The notes under the pieces: model-generated | Database searches by the model: none | Seen by the model: only the letters and a program-made list of their open reading frames with translations | What the model was told of the DNA's origin: nothing | Part shown: positions 51,345 to 58,422 of the stretch, piece by piece | How positions within the stretch are numbered: position 1 is the first letter of the stretch | How the letters are laid out: every line of letters starts with the position of its first letter | DNA from: Streptomyces violaceoruber | Lineage (GTDB): Bacteria > Actinomycetota > Actinomycetes > Streptomycetales > Streptomycetaceae | Direction of reading: 5' to 3' | DNA length: 64,000 bases | Assembly (NCBI GenBank): GCA_000720805.1 | Contig: JODI01000034.1 | Coordinates: 62,001 to 126,000 of the forward strand | Made by a program: the position numbers and the translations under genes

Positions 51345-51962
51345 ATGGCGAGCTGGCAGGAGTTGGACGCCGAGGTGGCAAGCCAGTTGGCCCAGGCGTC
51401 CCCGGACGAGTGCTTCGTCTTCGCCGTGGGCGTGGCGGAGCGACTGATGCGGGCCGAGGAGGCTCTGCCGGCCGACGAGCGGACGGAGTACGCCCTCGGC
51501 CTCCGTCCGCTGCTCGACGCGCTCTGGGAAGCCGCGTTGGGCGACACCACGGCGTTCGGCGACATCAAGCGCGGGCTGGGGGCGTACCTCCTGAGCGAGT
51601 ACTGCCACAACGACGGGCAGGACGGCCCCGGTGACGCCGACGAGGCGGCGGCGGCCGCGGTCCTCTGCACTGCCGCGGCCCACCTGTTCGGAAACAGTGG
51701 CCTCGCCTCCGTGGTGAGCGGACGAGCCGTCGAGGCCGTGGACGAGCGTCTGAACAGGCATGACAGCCACGCCGACGACCCCGACCGCGTCCTCGCTGCC
51801 GAACTGCGCCGACAGCTCCGTGATCTGGACCTCATAAGCCGGCACAGCGCGTCCCTGCGCCATGCCGGCCTGGGCCTGGACATCGAGACCTCCGCCCGAC
51901 TGCGCCAGGCTCTGCGTGTCCCTCTGTCTTCCGTCGAGGCCGGCGAAGACCGGCCCCAGTGA
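51345..51962 (+). CDS. Hypothetical protein, weakly DUF416/YjaG-like
   Basis: This 205-residue helical protein begins MASWQELDAEVASQLAQASP. The order of conserved-looking pieces (F-V-F-A-V-G-V-A-E-R-L, L-R-P-L-L-D-A-L-W-E-A-A, a long Ala-rich helix, then L-R-R-Q-L-R-D-L-D-L-I) loosely resembles the DUF416 family, whose function is unknown. The resemblance is weak and remembered, not computed. No signal peptide or membrane segment is seen. It lies between the ABC operon and the tRNA gene; a terminator follows. Confidence 0.6.
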   Translation: MASWQELDAEVASQLAQASPDECFVFAVGVAERLMRAEEALPADERTEYALGLRPLLDALWEAALGDTTAFGDIKRGLGAYLLSEYCHNDGQDGPGDADEAAAAAVLCTAAAHLFGNSGLASVVSGRAVEAVDERLNRHDSHADDPDRVLAAELRRQLRDLDLISRHSASLRHAGLGLDIETSARLRQALRVPLSSVEAGEDRPQ

Positions 51963-51990
51963 GTCGCCCACCGCGCTCCATACAGCAGAA

Positions 51991-52018
51991 GACCCGCTCC
52001 TGATCCCAGGAACGGGTC
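51991..52018. terminator. Terminator downstream of tRNA-Ala and of the upstream gene
   Basis: GACCCG (51991-51996) pairs with CGGGTC (52013-52018) and TCCTG with CAGGA, around a four-base loop. It sits between the hypothetical gene's stop at 51962 and the 3' end of the tRNA gene at 52030. On the minus strand it is followed by a T-rich run, so it likely ends the tRNA transcript. Confidence 0.7.
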
Positions 52019-52029
52019 TCCATGATGCG

Positions 52030-52103
52030 TGGACCTGAGGGGATTCGAACCCCTGGCCCCCTCGATGCGAACGAGGTGCGCTACCGGACTGCGCCACAGG
52101 CCC
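52030..52103 (-). tRNA. tRNA-Ala (CGC anticodon)
   Basis: The 74-base cloverleaf reads GGGCCTG/CAGGTCC for the acceptor stem, GCGCAGTCCGGTAGCGC for the D arm, CCTCG-TTCGCAT-CGAGG for the anticodon arm (anticodon CGC), and GGGGTTCGAATCCCC for the T arm. The discriminator base is A and the terminal CCA is not encoded. It decodes GCG, a frequent codon in this GC-rich genome. No integrated element is visible at its 3' end. Confidence 0.95.
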
Positions 52104-52179
52104 TTGCAACGAGTGAAACTCTAGCATCCCCGTCCGGGTGCTTGGAAATCCGTTCCCGGGCTGGTCAAGCTGTTGTAGG

Positions 52180-53472
52180 TCACTCGTTGGCGGCGCGCGG
52201 ACGGTCGCCGTCCTCGTACTGGTCGAAGAGCGGGGTGCGGCCGCGTTCGCGGGCGCGGCGGGCGGAGGCGGCGCGGCGGGCGTCGGTGCGGTCGCCGTCC
52301 GCCAACCTGTCCTCCGCGTCGGCGGGCTGCTCCTCAGGGTCTCCGTCCCGCGCGACGGGCTCCGCCTCCTGCTCGGGTGTGGCGGCGCTGGACCGCGCGG
52401 AGCTCCACGCGTCGGGCGCTCCCAGGTCCACCTCGGAGGTGGCCCGGGGGGCGACCGGGGCGGTCACGTACGTCGGCAGCGGCACCGGTACCGGGTCCCA
52501 GCTGTCCCCGTGCGCGGGGCGCTGCTGCCGTTCGCGCTGCTGGTCGACCCATTCGGCGTGGTCGGTCTGCTCGACGAGTGCGCGCCGGTCCGCGGCGAGC
52601 GCCGACAGTCCGGGGTCGGTCGCCGGCTCGGGGCCTTCGTCCTGCTCCTCGGTGTCGGCGCCCGCGTCGACGGAGGCTCGTCGGCGCGGCTGGCGGGCGC
52701 GCTCGCGCAGCCGCTGTGCGGCGGCTTCGGCCATGCGCCGGTCCATCTGGTAGGCGAAGCGCCGGCGCTCCTGGGAGCGCAGATAGGCGATGTACGCGCT
52801 GAGCAGTACGGCGGGCACGCCGGGCGCCCACAGGAACGCGAGCCCTCCGACCGCCGCGACGATGGCGCCCAGCGTGAAGGCGAGGAACAGCATGACCGTC
52901 GTACGCCGTCGGCGCGCGAGCACCTTCAGGCGCTGGGCGCGCGCCGCGGCCGCCTCCGAGGCGGCCGCGCGCCGGGCGGCCTGCGCCCGCTGCGCCGCCG
53001 ACCCGTTCCCGGCCCGAGGTTCCTGCCCCGAGCCGCCCGCGTCTTCCCGCCCGGGCCCACGGCCCCCGTCACGTGCGGATGCACGGGCCGCCTCGCGCGA
53101 CGCCGCCGTCTCGCGGACAGGCTCGCGTGTCGGTTCCCCCTCCGGTTCCGTTCTCCCCTGGCTCTGCTCCTGGACCGCCGCCCGTGCCTGCGGACGGATC
53201 GGAGGCATGGCGAAGGCGCGGACGTCCACCGAGTCGGTGACGGCGTCCGCGTCGTCGGCGCCCGGCTCCCCCTCCTCGGTGGAGCGCGCCCGCAGGTCCT
53301 TGGCGTATCGGCGCTCCATCCCCGCCCGTCCGGACAGCAACCGGATGGCTGTGCTGAAGCGTTCCGTCGGACGGGCCTCGTTCAGCTCGTCCTGCCTACG
53401 GAGCCACATCGGCACCAAGTAGGCGGCCCAGGCCCCGACAATGACTGCGTAGATGAGGCCGCTGCTGCTCAC
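52180..53472 (-). CDS. glpR: Gephyrin-like molybdotransferase receptor GlpR (membrane protein)
   Basis: This 430-residue protein has one N-terminal transmembrane helix (SSSGLIYAVIVGAWAAYLVP) followed by WLRRQDELNEARPTERFSTA. After a long charged Arg/Glu-rich region come two closely spaced helices (TVMLFLAFTLGAIVAAVGGL, AFLWAPGVPAVLLSAYIAYL) and a disordered acidic tail. This is the layout of GlpR, the membrane receptor that binds the MoeA-like protein Glp and takes part in FtsZ-linked cell division in corynebacteria. The glp gene is four genes upstream in transcription on the same strand. The name is not the glycerol repressor. Confidence 0.82.
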   Translation of the reverse strand: MSSSGLIYAVIVGAWAAYLVPMWLRRQDELNEARPTERFSTAIRLLSGRAGMERRYAKDLRARSTEEGEPGADDADAVTDSVDVRAFAMPPIRPQARAAVQEQSQGRTEPEGEPTREPVRETAASREAARASARDGGRGPGREDAGGSGQEPRAGNGSAAQRAQAARRAAASEAAAARAQRLKVLARRRRTTVMLFLAFTLGAIVAAVGGLAFLWAPGVPAVLLSAYIAYLRSQERRRFAYQMDRRMAEAAAQRLRERARQPRRRASVDAGADTEEQDEGPEPATDPGLSALAADRRALVEQTDHAEWVDQQRERQQRPAHGDSWDPVPVPLPTYVTAPVAPRATSEVDLGAPDAWSSARSSAATPEQEAEPVARDGDPEEQPADAEDRLADGDRTDARRAASARRARERGRTPLFDQYEDGDRPRAANE

Positions 53473-53676
53473 GCCTCACACGGTAGAGGGGTTTGCGTGA
53501 GGCCATCTGCCAATTGAGCCGGTGTGTCGCACGATCTGGCTGATATTTCGAGCTTTTTTTGCGACCGATGCGATCAGCAGACCACTGCGGGCGTGAATTC
53601 AGTGCTCCGAGACGGTCACCCACCGATCACTTTCGAACACATATTCAATTTCCAAAGCCACGGTCCCCCGCACGCG

Positions 53677-54315
53677 CTACGCGGGATTGTCGTGCGGCGT
53701 GCTCCTGGAGCGTGCCCGCTGCCACCGCCTGAGCAAACCGTCCGGCACCTCTTCCGCGGTGAGCGCGAAGACGAGGTGGTCGCGCCAGGCGCCGTCGATG
53801 TGGAGATAGCGCGGGCGCATCCCCTCCTCGCGGAATCCGAGTTTCTCCACCACCCGGCGGCTGGGCCCGTTCTCGGGGCGAATGCAGACCTCGATGCGGT
53901 GCAGTCCGACGGTGCGGAAACAGTGGTCCACGACCAGCGCCACAGAGGTCGGCATGACACCGCGGCCGGCCACCGACTCGTCCACCCAGTAGCCGATGTG
54001 CCCCGAACACATCGAGCCCCAGGTGATCCCGGCGACCGTCAATTGCCCGACCAGTCGGCCCTGGTACTCGATGACGAACGGCAGCATCCGTCCGGCGTGC
54101 GCCTCGGCCCGCAGATGCCGGACCATCTGCCGGTAGGTCGGGCGGTGTGCGATCGGTCCGCTGGGCGTGGGCGGCGGAATGGTCGCCTCCCAGGGCCGCA
54201 GCCAGTCCCGGTTGCGCCGGTTGACCTCGCGCCAGGCACGCTGGTCGCGCATCTTTATCGGCCTCAGGACGACATCGCCGTCCGCCAGTACGGCAGGCCA
54301 GGATGGGCTGTTCAG
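53677..54315 (-). CDS. RimJ-type GNAT N-acetyltransferase
   Basis: This 212-residue protein, read from a CTG start at 54315, has DGDVVLRPIKMRDQRAWREV, GYWVDESVAGRGVMPTSVAL (acetyl-CoA loop), HRIEVCIRPENGPSRRVVEK and LGFREEGMRPRYL. The first ATG (54252) would remove the conserved V-V-L-R-P-I strand. CTG 54315 is preceded by GGGGGT and overlaps the mog stop as CTGA, just like the GTGA/ATGA couplings elsewhere in this operon. It probably acetylates a protein N-terminus or ribosomal protein. The use of CTG is inferred. Confidence 0.85.
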   Translation of the reverse strand: MNSPSWPAVLADGDVVLRPIKMRDQRAWREVNRRNRDWLRPWEATIPPPTPSGPIAHRPTYRQMVRHLRAEAHAGRMLPFVIEYQGRLVGQLTVAGITWGSMCSGHIGYWVDESVAGRGVMPTSVALVVDHCFRTVGLHRIEVCIRPENGPSRRVVEKLGFREEGMRPRYLHIDGAWRDHLVFALTAEEVPDGLLRRWQRARSRSTPHDNPA

Positions 54316-54818
54316 CTCGCACCCCCACTGCCGGCGTCGGGTCTTGGATGGTCGCCACCGCGGATCTGGTCGACGGCGTGTGTCAACAGGGGCTCCAGGA
54401 CGGCCAGTCCGTCCTTCACCCCGCCGGAGGAGCCCGGCAGATTGATGATCAGCGTGCGCCCCGCCACTCCGGCCAGGCCCCGGGACAGGGAGGCCGTCGG
54501 GACCTTGTCCCTTCCGTACGCGCGGATCGCCTCAGCGATGCCGGGCACCTCGTGGTCGATCACCTCGCGGGTCGCCTCGGGGGTGCGGTCGGTGGGTGAG
54601 ATGCCGGTGCCGCCGGTGGTGACGATCACGTCGTACCCGGCGTCGGCCCCGGCACGCAGGGCGGCTTGGACCGGGTCCCCGTCGGGCACCACCTGCGGAC
54701 CGTCGACGGCGAACCCGAATCGCTTCAGGCCGTCGGCGACCAGCGGGCCGCCCTTGTCCTCGTAGACCCCGGAGGCGGCCCGGTTGGAGGCGGTGATCAC
54801 GAGGGCGCGATACGTCAT
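54312..54818 (-). CDS. mog: Molybdopterin adenylyltransferase-like protein (MoaB/Mog)
   Basis: This 168-residue protein has [40 protein letters not shown] (the G-G-T-G-x-x-x-x-D motif), a T-x-x-x-L-x-R-G-L segment and [20 protein letters not shown]. It binds molybdopterin and adenylates it in molybdenum cofactor synthesis. It overlaps moaC at its start (ATGA, 54815-54818) and the acetyltransferase at its end, so the three genes are translationally coupled. Confidence 0.92.
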   Translation of the reverse strand: MTYRALVITASNRAASGVYEDKGGPLVADGLKRFGFAVDGPQVVPDGDPVQAALRAGADAGYDVIVTTGGTGISPTDRTPEATREVIDHEVPGIAEAIRAYGRDKVPTASLSRGLAGVAGRTLIINLPGSSGGVKDGLAVLEPLLTHAVDQIRGGDHPRPDAGSGGAS

Positions 54819-55327
54819 GCCCGGCTCCAGTCGCCGGACTTGCCGCCCGTCTTCTCCTCGACCCGTACGTCCGTGATGACCGCTCCCTTGTCGACCGCCT
54901 TGACCATGTCGATCACCGTGAGCGCGGCGACGGAGACCGCGGTGAGCGCCTCCATCTCGACGCCCGTGCGGTCAGTCGTCTTCACCGTGGCCCAGATCTC
55001 CACGGCGTCGTCCGCGACCCTCAGGTCCAGTTTCACACCCGACACCGACAACGGGTGGCACAGCGGAATCAGATCCGGGGTGCGTTTGGCGCCCATGATG
55101 CCCGCGATCCGGGCGGTGGCGAGGGCGTCGCCCTTCGGGACCCCTTCGCCGCGCAGCAGTTCGACCACGCGGGGTGAGACCAGGACGCGGCCGCTGGCGC
55201 GGGCGGTGCGGGCGGTCACGTCCTTCCCGGACACGTCGACCATGCGGGCCGCGCCCGCCTCGTCGATGTGGGTCAGTCGGTCCTGCACAGGGGATCCGGG
55301 GGTGTGCCCCCGGGAAGGCTCAGTCAT
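54815..55327 (-). CDS. moaC: Cyclic pyranopterin monophosphate synthase
   Basis: This 170-residue MoaC-family protein shows [36 protein letters not shown] (the conserved His and Cys region), [19 protein letters not shown] (active-site Glu/Met) and the closing K-T-G-G-K-S-G. It makes cyclic pyranopterin phosphate after the radical enzyme MoaA. ATG 55327 is chosen because the region upstream is not conserved. It is followed directly by mog in a coupled operon. Confidence 0.94.
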   Translation of the reverse strand: MTEPSRGHTPGSPVQDRLTHIDEAGAARMVDVSGKDVTARTARASGRVLVSPRVVELLRGEGVPKGDALATARIAGIMGAKRTPDLIPLCHPLSVSGVKLDLRVADDAVEIWATVKTTDRTGVEMEALTAVSVAALTVIDMVKAVDKGAVITDVRVEEKTGGKSGDWSRA

Positions 55328-55409
55328 GCGGTGTGGCGCTCCCGGTCGGGGGCCCTGCGCGGTGCGGCGGGCCTGTCGTGCGCGACACGGTACCTCCAAC
55401 CAGGAGGAC

Positions 55410-56732
55410 TCAGCCGAGCAGGACGACCTCGACCTCGGTACCCGGCTCCACGGACTCGACGTCCTCGGGGACGACGATCAGCGCGTCCGCCTGCGCGAGG
55501 GCCGCGACCAGGTGCGATCCGGCACCTCCGACGGGGGCCACCGATCCGTCGGCGTACGTCCCGCGCAGGAACTGCCGGCGGCCCTTCGGCGAGGTCAGCG
55601 CCTTGCCGGCGGTCAGGGTCGCGGTCGTCCGGGGGCGGTGGACGTCGTCGAGGCCCATGAGGGTGCGGATCGCGGGACGGACGAACAGCTCGAAGGAGAC
55701 GTACGACGACACGGGGTTGCCCGGGAGCGCGAGCAGCGGGGTGTGGTCGGGGCCGATGGTGCCGAAGCCCTGGGGCTTGCCCGGCTGCATGGCCAGCCTG
55801 CGGAACTCGATGCCGCTGCCGGCCTCATCCTCGTCGCCGACGTACGAGAGCGCCTCCTTGACCACGTCGTACGCCCCCACGCTCACACCGCCCGTGGTGA
55901 CCACGAGGTCGGCACGGACGAGCTGGTCCTCGATGGTGGAGCGGAGGGTCTCGGCGTCGTCGGCGACGGCGCCCACCCGGTAGGCGATGGCGCCGGCGTC
56001 ACGGGCGGCGGCGGTGAGGGCGAAGCTGTTGGAGTCGTAGATCTGGCCGCTGCCCAGTTCCTCGTCGGGCTGGACCAGTTCGCTGCCGGTGGACATGACG
56101 ACCACGCGCGGACGCGGGCGCACGCGTACCGTGCCGCGTCCGATCGCGGCGAGCAGGCCGATCTGTGGCGGACCGAGGATCGTGCCCGCCTCCAGGGCGC
56201 GGTCGCCGCTCTTCACATCGCTGCCCATGGCGCGCACGTGCGCGCGTGCCTCGGCGGGCCGGTACACGTGCACGTACCCCTCGGCGCCCTCCGGTGCCAG
56301 GGCGCGGGCGCGCATTCCGGTCACCGGGCCCTCGCCGAGCCCGCCGTCGGTCCACTCGACCGGGACGACGGTCTCCGCGCCGGGCGGCAGCGGGGCGCCG
56401 GTCATGATCCGGGCGGCCTGGCCGGGGCCCACCTGGAGCAGCCCCGCCTGGCCCGCCGCGACGTCCCCGACCACGTCGAGGACGGCCGGGTACTCCTCGC
56501 TCGCGCCCGCGACATCCGCGACCCGTACCGCGTACCCGTCCATGGAGCTGTTGTCGAACGGCGGCAGGGACACCGGCACCGTGACGTCCTCGACCAGGAC
56601 GCAGCCCTGGGCGTCGAGCAGTTGCAGCTCGATGGGTTCCAGGGGGCGGACGGTCGCGAGGATGTCCTCCAGGTGCTCGTCCACCGACCACAGGTGGTCG
56701 GGGCCGGTGGGGCGGGGCGCGGCGCTGCTCAA
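55410..56732 (-). CDS. glp: MoeA/gephyrin-like protein Glp
   Basis: This 440-residue protein has the four-part MoeA fold. [20 protein letters not shown] lies near residue 55, a metal/adenylate region around [16 protein letters not shown], the [15 protein letters not shown]ogA-like site near residue 260, and a C-terminal beta barrel. MoeA inserts molybdate; the Glp variant in actinobacteria also binds the membrane receptor GlpR and FtsZ. TTG 56732 follows GAGGAG, five bases after the galU stop. The presence of glpR on the same strand favours the Glp assignment. Confidence 0.88.
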   Translation of the reverse strand: MSSAAPRPTGPDHLWSVDEHLEDILATVRPLEPIELQLLDAQGCVLVEDVTVPVSLPPFDNSSMDGYAVRVADVAGASEEYPAVLDVVGDVAAGQAGLLQVGPGQAARIMTGAPLPPGAETVVPVEWTDGGLGEGPVTGMRARALAPEGAEGYVHVYRPAEARAHVRAMGSDVKSGDRALEAGTILGPPQIGLLAAIGRGTVRVRPRPRVVVMSTGSELVQPDEELGSGQIYDSNSFALTAAARDAGAIAYRVGAVADDAETLRSTIEDQLVRADLVVTTGGVSVGAYDVVKEALSYVGDEDEAGSGIEFRRLAMQPGKPQGFGTIGPDHTPLLALPGNPVSSYVSFELFVRPAIRTLMGLDDVHRPRTTATLTAGKALTSPKGRRQFLRGTYADGSVAPVGGAGSHLVAALAQADALIVVPEDVESVEPGTEVEVVLLG

Positions 56733-56737
56733 CGTTG

Positions 56738-57640
56738 CTACATCTCCTCGGCTACGTAACTGCGAAGCCAGGCCCGGAAGTCCGGGCCCAGGTCTTCACG
56801 TTCGCATGCGAGTCTGACAATGGCACGCAGATAGTCGCCGCGGTCGCCGGTGTCATAGCGGCGGCCCTTGAAGACGACGCCGTGCACCGGGCCGCCGAGC
56901 TTCTCGTCCTCGGCGAGTTGCTGGAGGGCGTCGGTGAGCTGGATCTCGCCGCCGCGGCCGGGCTCCGTCTTGCGGAGTATGTCGAAGATGTGCGGGTCGA
57001 GGACATAACGGCCGATCACCGCGTAGTTCGAGGGGGCGTCCGCCGGGTCGGGCTTCTCGACCAGGCCGGTGACCTGGACGACGTCACTGTCCTCGGTGGT
57101 GTCGACGGCCGCGCAGCCGTAGAGGTGGATCTGCTCGGGCGCGACCTCCATGAGCGCGATGACGCTGCCGCCGCGCTGCTCCTGGACCTCGACCATGCGC
57201 TGGAGCAGCGGGTCGCGGGGGTCGATCAGGTCGTCGCCGAGGAGGACGGCGAAGGGCTCGTGGCCCACGTGCGGGGCGGCGCACAGGACGGCGTGGCCGA
57301 GGCCCTTGGGGTCGCCCTGGCGGACGTAGTGCATGGTCGCGAGGTCGCTGGACTCCTGCACCTTGGCGAGCCGGCTCGCGTCGCCCTTCTTCTGCAGTGC
57401 GGATTCCAGCTCGTAGTTGCGGTCGAAGTGGTCCTCCAGGGGGCGCTTGTTGCGTCCCGTGATCATGAGGACGTCGTCCAGGCCCGCGGACACGGCCTCT
57501 TCGACCACATACTGGATCGCCGGCTTGTCGACGACCGGCAGCATCTCCTTGGGAGTGGCCTTGGTGGCCGGCAGGAACCGGGTGCCCAGGCCTGCTGCGG
57601 GAATGACAGCCTTGCTGATCCGAGGGTGCGACTGAGTCAT
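56738..57640 (-). CDS. galU: UTP-glucose-1-phosphate uridylyltransferase
   Basis: This 300-residue nucleotidyltransferase has the GalU start KAVIPAAGLGTRFLPATKAT with the K-E-M-L-P catalytic loop, PLEDHFDRNYELE, PFAVLLGDDLI (metal Asp) and VQVTGLVEKPDPADAPSNYA. It makes UDP-glucose for cell-wall and exopolysaccharide synthesis. It is the first gene of the operon running to glpR, and is divergent from the 5-formyl-THF cyclo-ligase gene (84 bases). Confidence 0.95.
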   Translation of the reverse strand: MTQSHPRISKAVIPAAGLGTRFLPATKATPKEMLPVVDKPAIQYVVEEAVSAGLDDVLMITGRNKRPLEDHFDRNYELESALQKKGDASRLAKVQESSDLATMHYVRQGDPKGLGHAVLCAAPHVGHEPFAVLLGDDLIDPRDPLLQRMVEVQEQRGGSVIALMEVAPEQIHLYGCAAVDTTEDSDVVQVTGLVEKPDPADAPSNYAVIGRYVLDPHIFDILRKTEPGRGGEIQLTDALQQLAEDEKLGGPVHGVVFKGRRYDTGDRGDYLRAIVRLACEREDLGPDFRAWLRSYVAEEM

Positions 57641-57724
57641 GTCCGCAACCTTATCCGCTGGCTTTGATGGGAATCTGAGGCTCCGGTTAATTGGCTCTCA
57701 TATGAGGCTATTGGAAGGATACGG

Positions 57725-58357
57725 GTGCACCCTTTGAGTCACGTCGATCGTCCGGCCGAGCCTGACAAGCGAATGTTGCGGCGAGCGTTCCTCGCGGTGA
57801 GAAACAGGTTGACGGCCGATGACGTGCGGGAATCGGCCGCGGCGCTGGCGGGGCGGGCCCTGGAGCTGCCCGAGCTGGCACGTGCGCGCACGGTGGCGGC
57901 ATACGTCTCCGTGGAGAGCGAACCCGGCACGCTCGCGCTGCTGGACGCGCTGCGCGCGCGGGGCGTGCGGGTCCTGCTCCCCGCACTCCTGCCCGACCAC
58001 GACCTCGACTGGGGCGCGTACACCGGCGAGGGCTCCCTGGAGCGCGTCCAACACGGCGGGAAGATGGCCCTCTTCGAGCCCGCCGGCGAGCGCCTGGGCC
58101 CGGACGCCGTGACCGCCGCCGACGTGGTGCTGCTGCCCGGACTGGCGGTCGACGCGCGCGGGATGCGGCTGGGACGCGGCGGGGGCTCGTACGACCGGGT
58201 CCTCGCGCGGCTGGAGCGCGCGGGCGCGCATCCGGCGCTGGTGGTGCTGCTGTACGACTCCGAGGTGGTCGAGCACGTGCCGGCCGAGGGGCACGACCGG
58301 CCGGTGCAGGCGGTGGTGACGCCGTCGGGGGTGCGCCGCTTCCCTCAGGTCGCCTGA
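57725..58357 (+). CDS. 5-formyltetrahydrofolate cyclo-ligase
   Basis: This 210-residue protein has K-R-M-L-R-R-A-F-L near the start, VAAYVSVESEPGTLALLDAL, and the ATP-binding end loop VVLLPGLAVDARGMRLGRGG followed by GSYDR. It converts 5-formyl-THF to 5,10-methenyl-THF. GTG 57725 follows GGAAGGATACG. It stands alone, ended by a perfect 14-bp stem-loop. Confidence 0.93.
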   Translation: MHPLSHVDRPAEPDKRMLRRAFLAVRNRLTADDVRESAAALAGRALELPELARARTVAAYVSVESEPGTLALLDALRARGVRVLLPALLPDHDLDWGAYTGEGSLERVQHGGKMALFEPAGERLGPDAVTAADVVLLPGLAVDARGMRLGRGGGSYDRVLARLERAGAHPALVVLLYDSEVVEHVPAEGHDRPVQAVVTPSGVRRFPQVA

Positions 58358-58362
58358 AGAGG

Positions 58363-58394
58363 ACCGGCCCTCCACGCGCGCGTGGAGGGCCGGT
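58363..58394. terminator. Perfect 14-bp bidirectional terminator stem
   Basis: ACCGGCCCTCCACG (58363-58376) pairs exactly with CGTGGAGGGCCGGT (58381-58394) around CGCG. It lies between the convergent cyclo-ligase and acylase genes, six bases past one stop and 29 before the other. Confidence 0.75.
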
Positions 58395-58422
58395 TCACCG
58401 CCCTGGGTCGCACATCAGCGGT

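Noticed and set aside
51900..52180. Integrated element at the tRNA-Ala gene
   Set aside because: No integrase, no repeated 3' tRNA fragment, and flanking genes are ordinary core genes.
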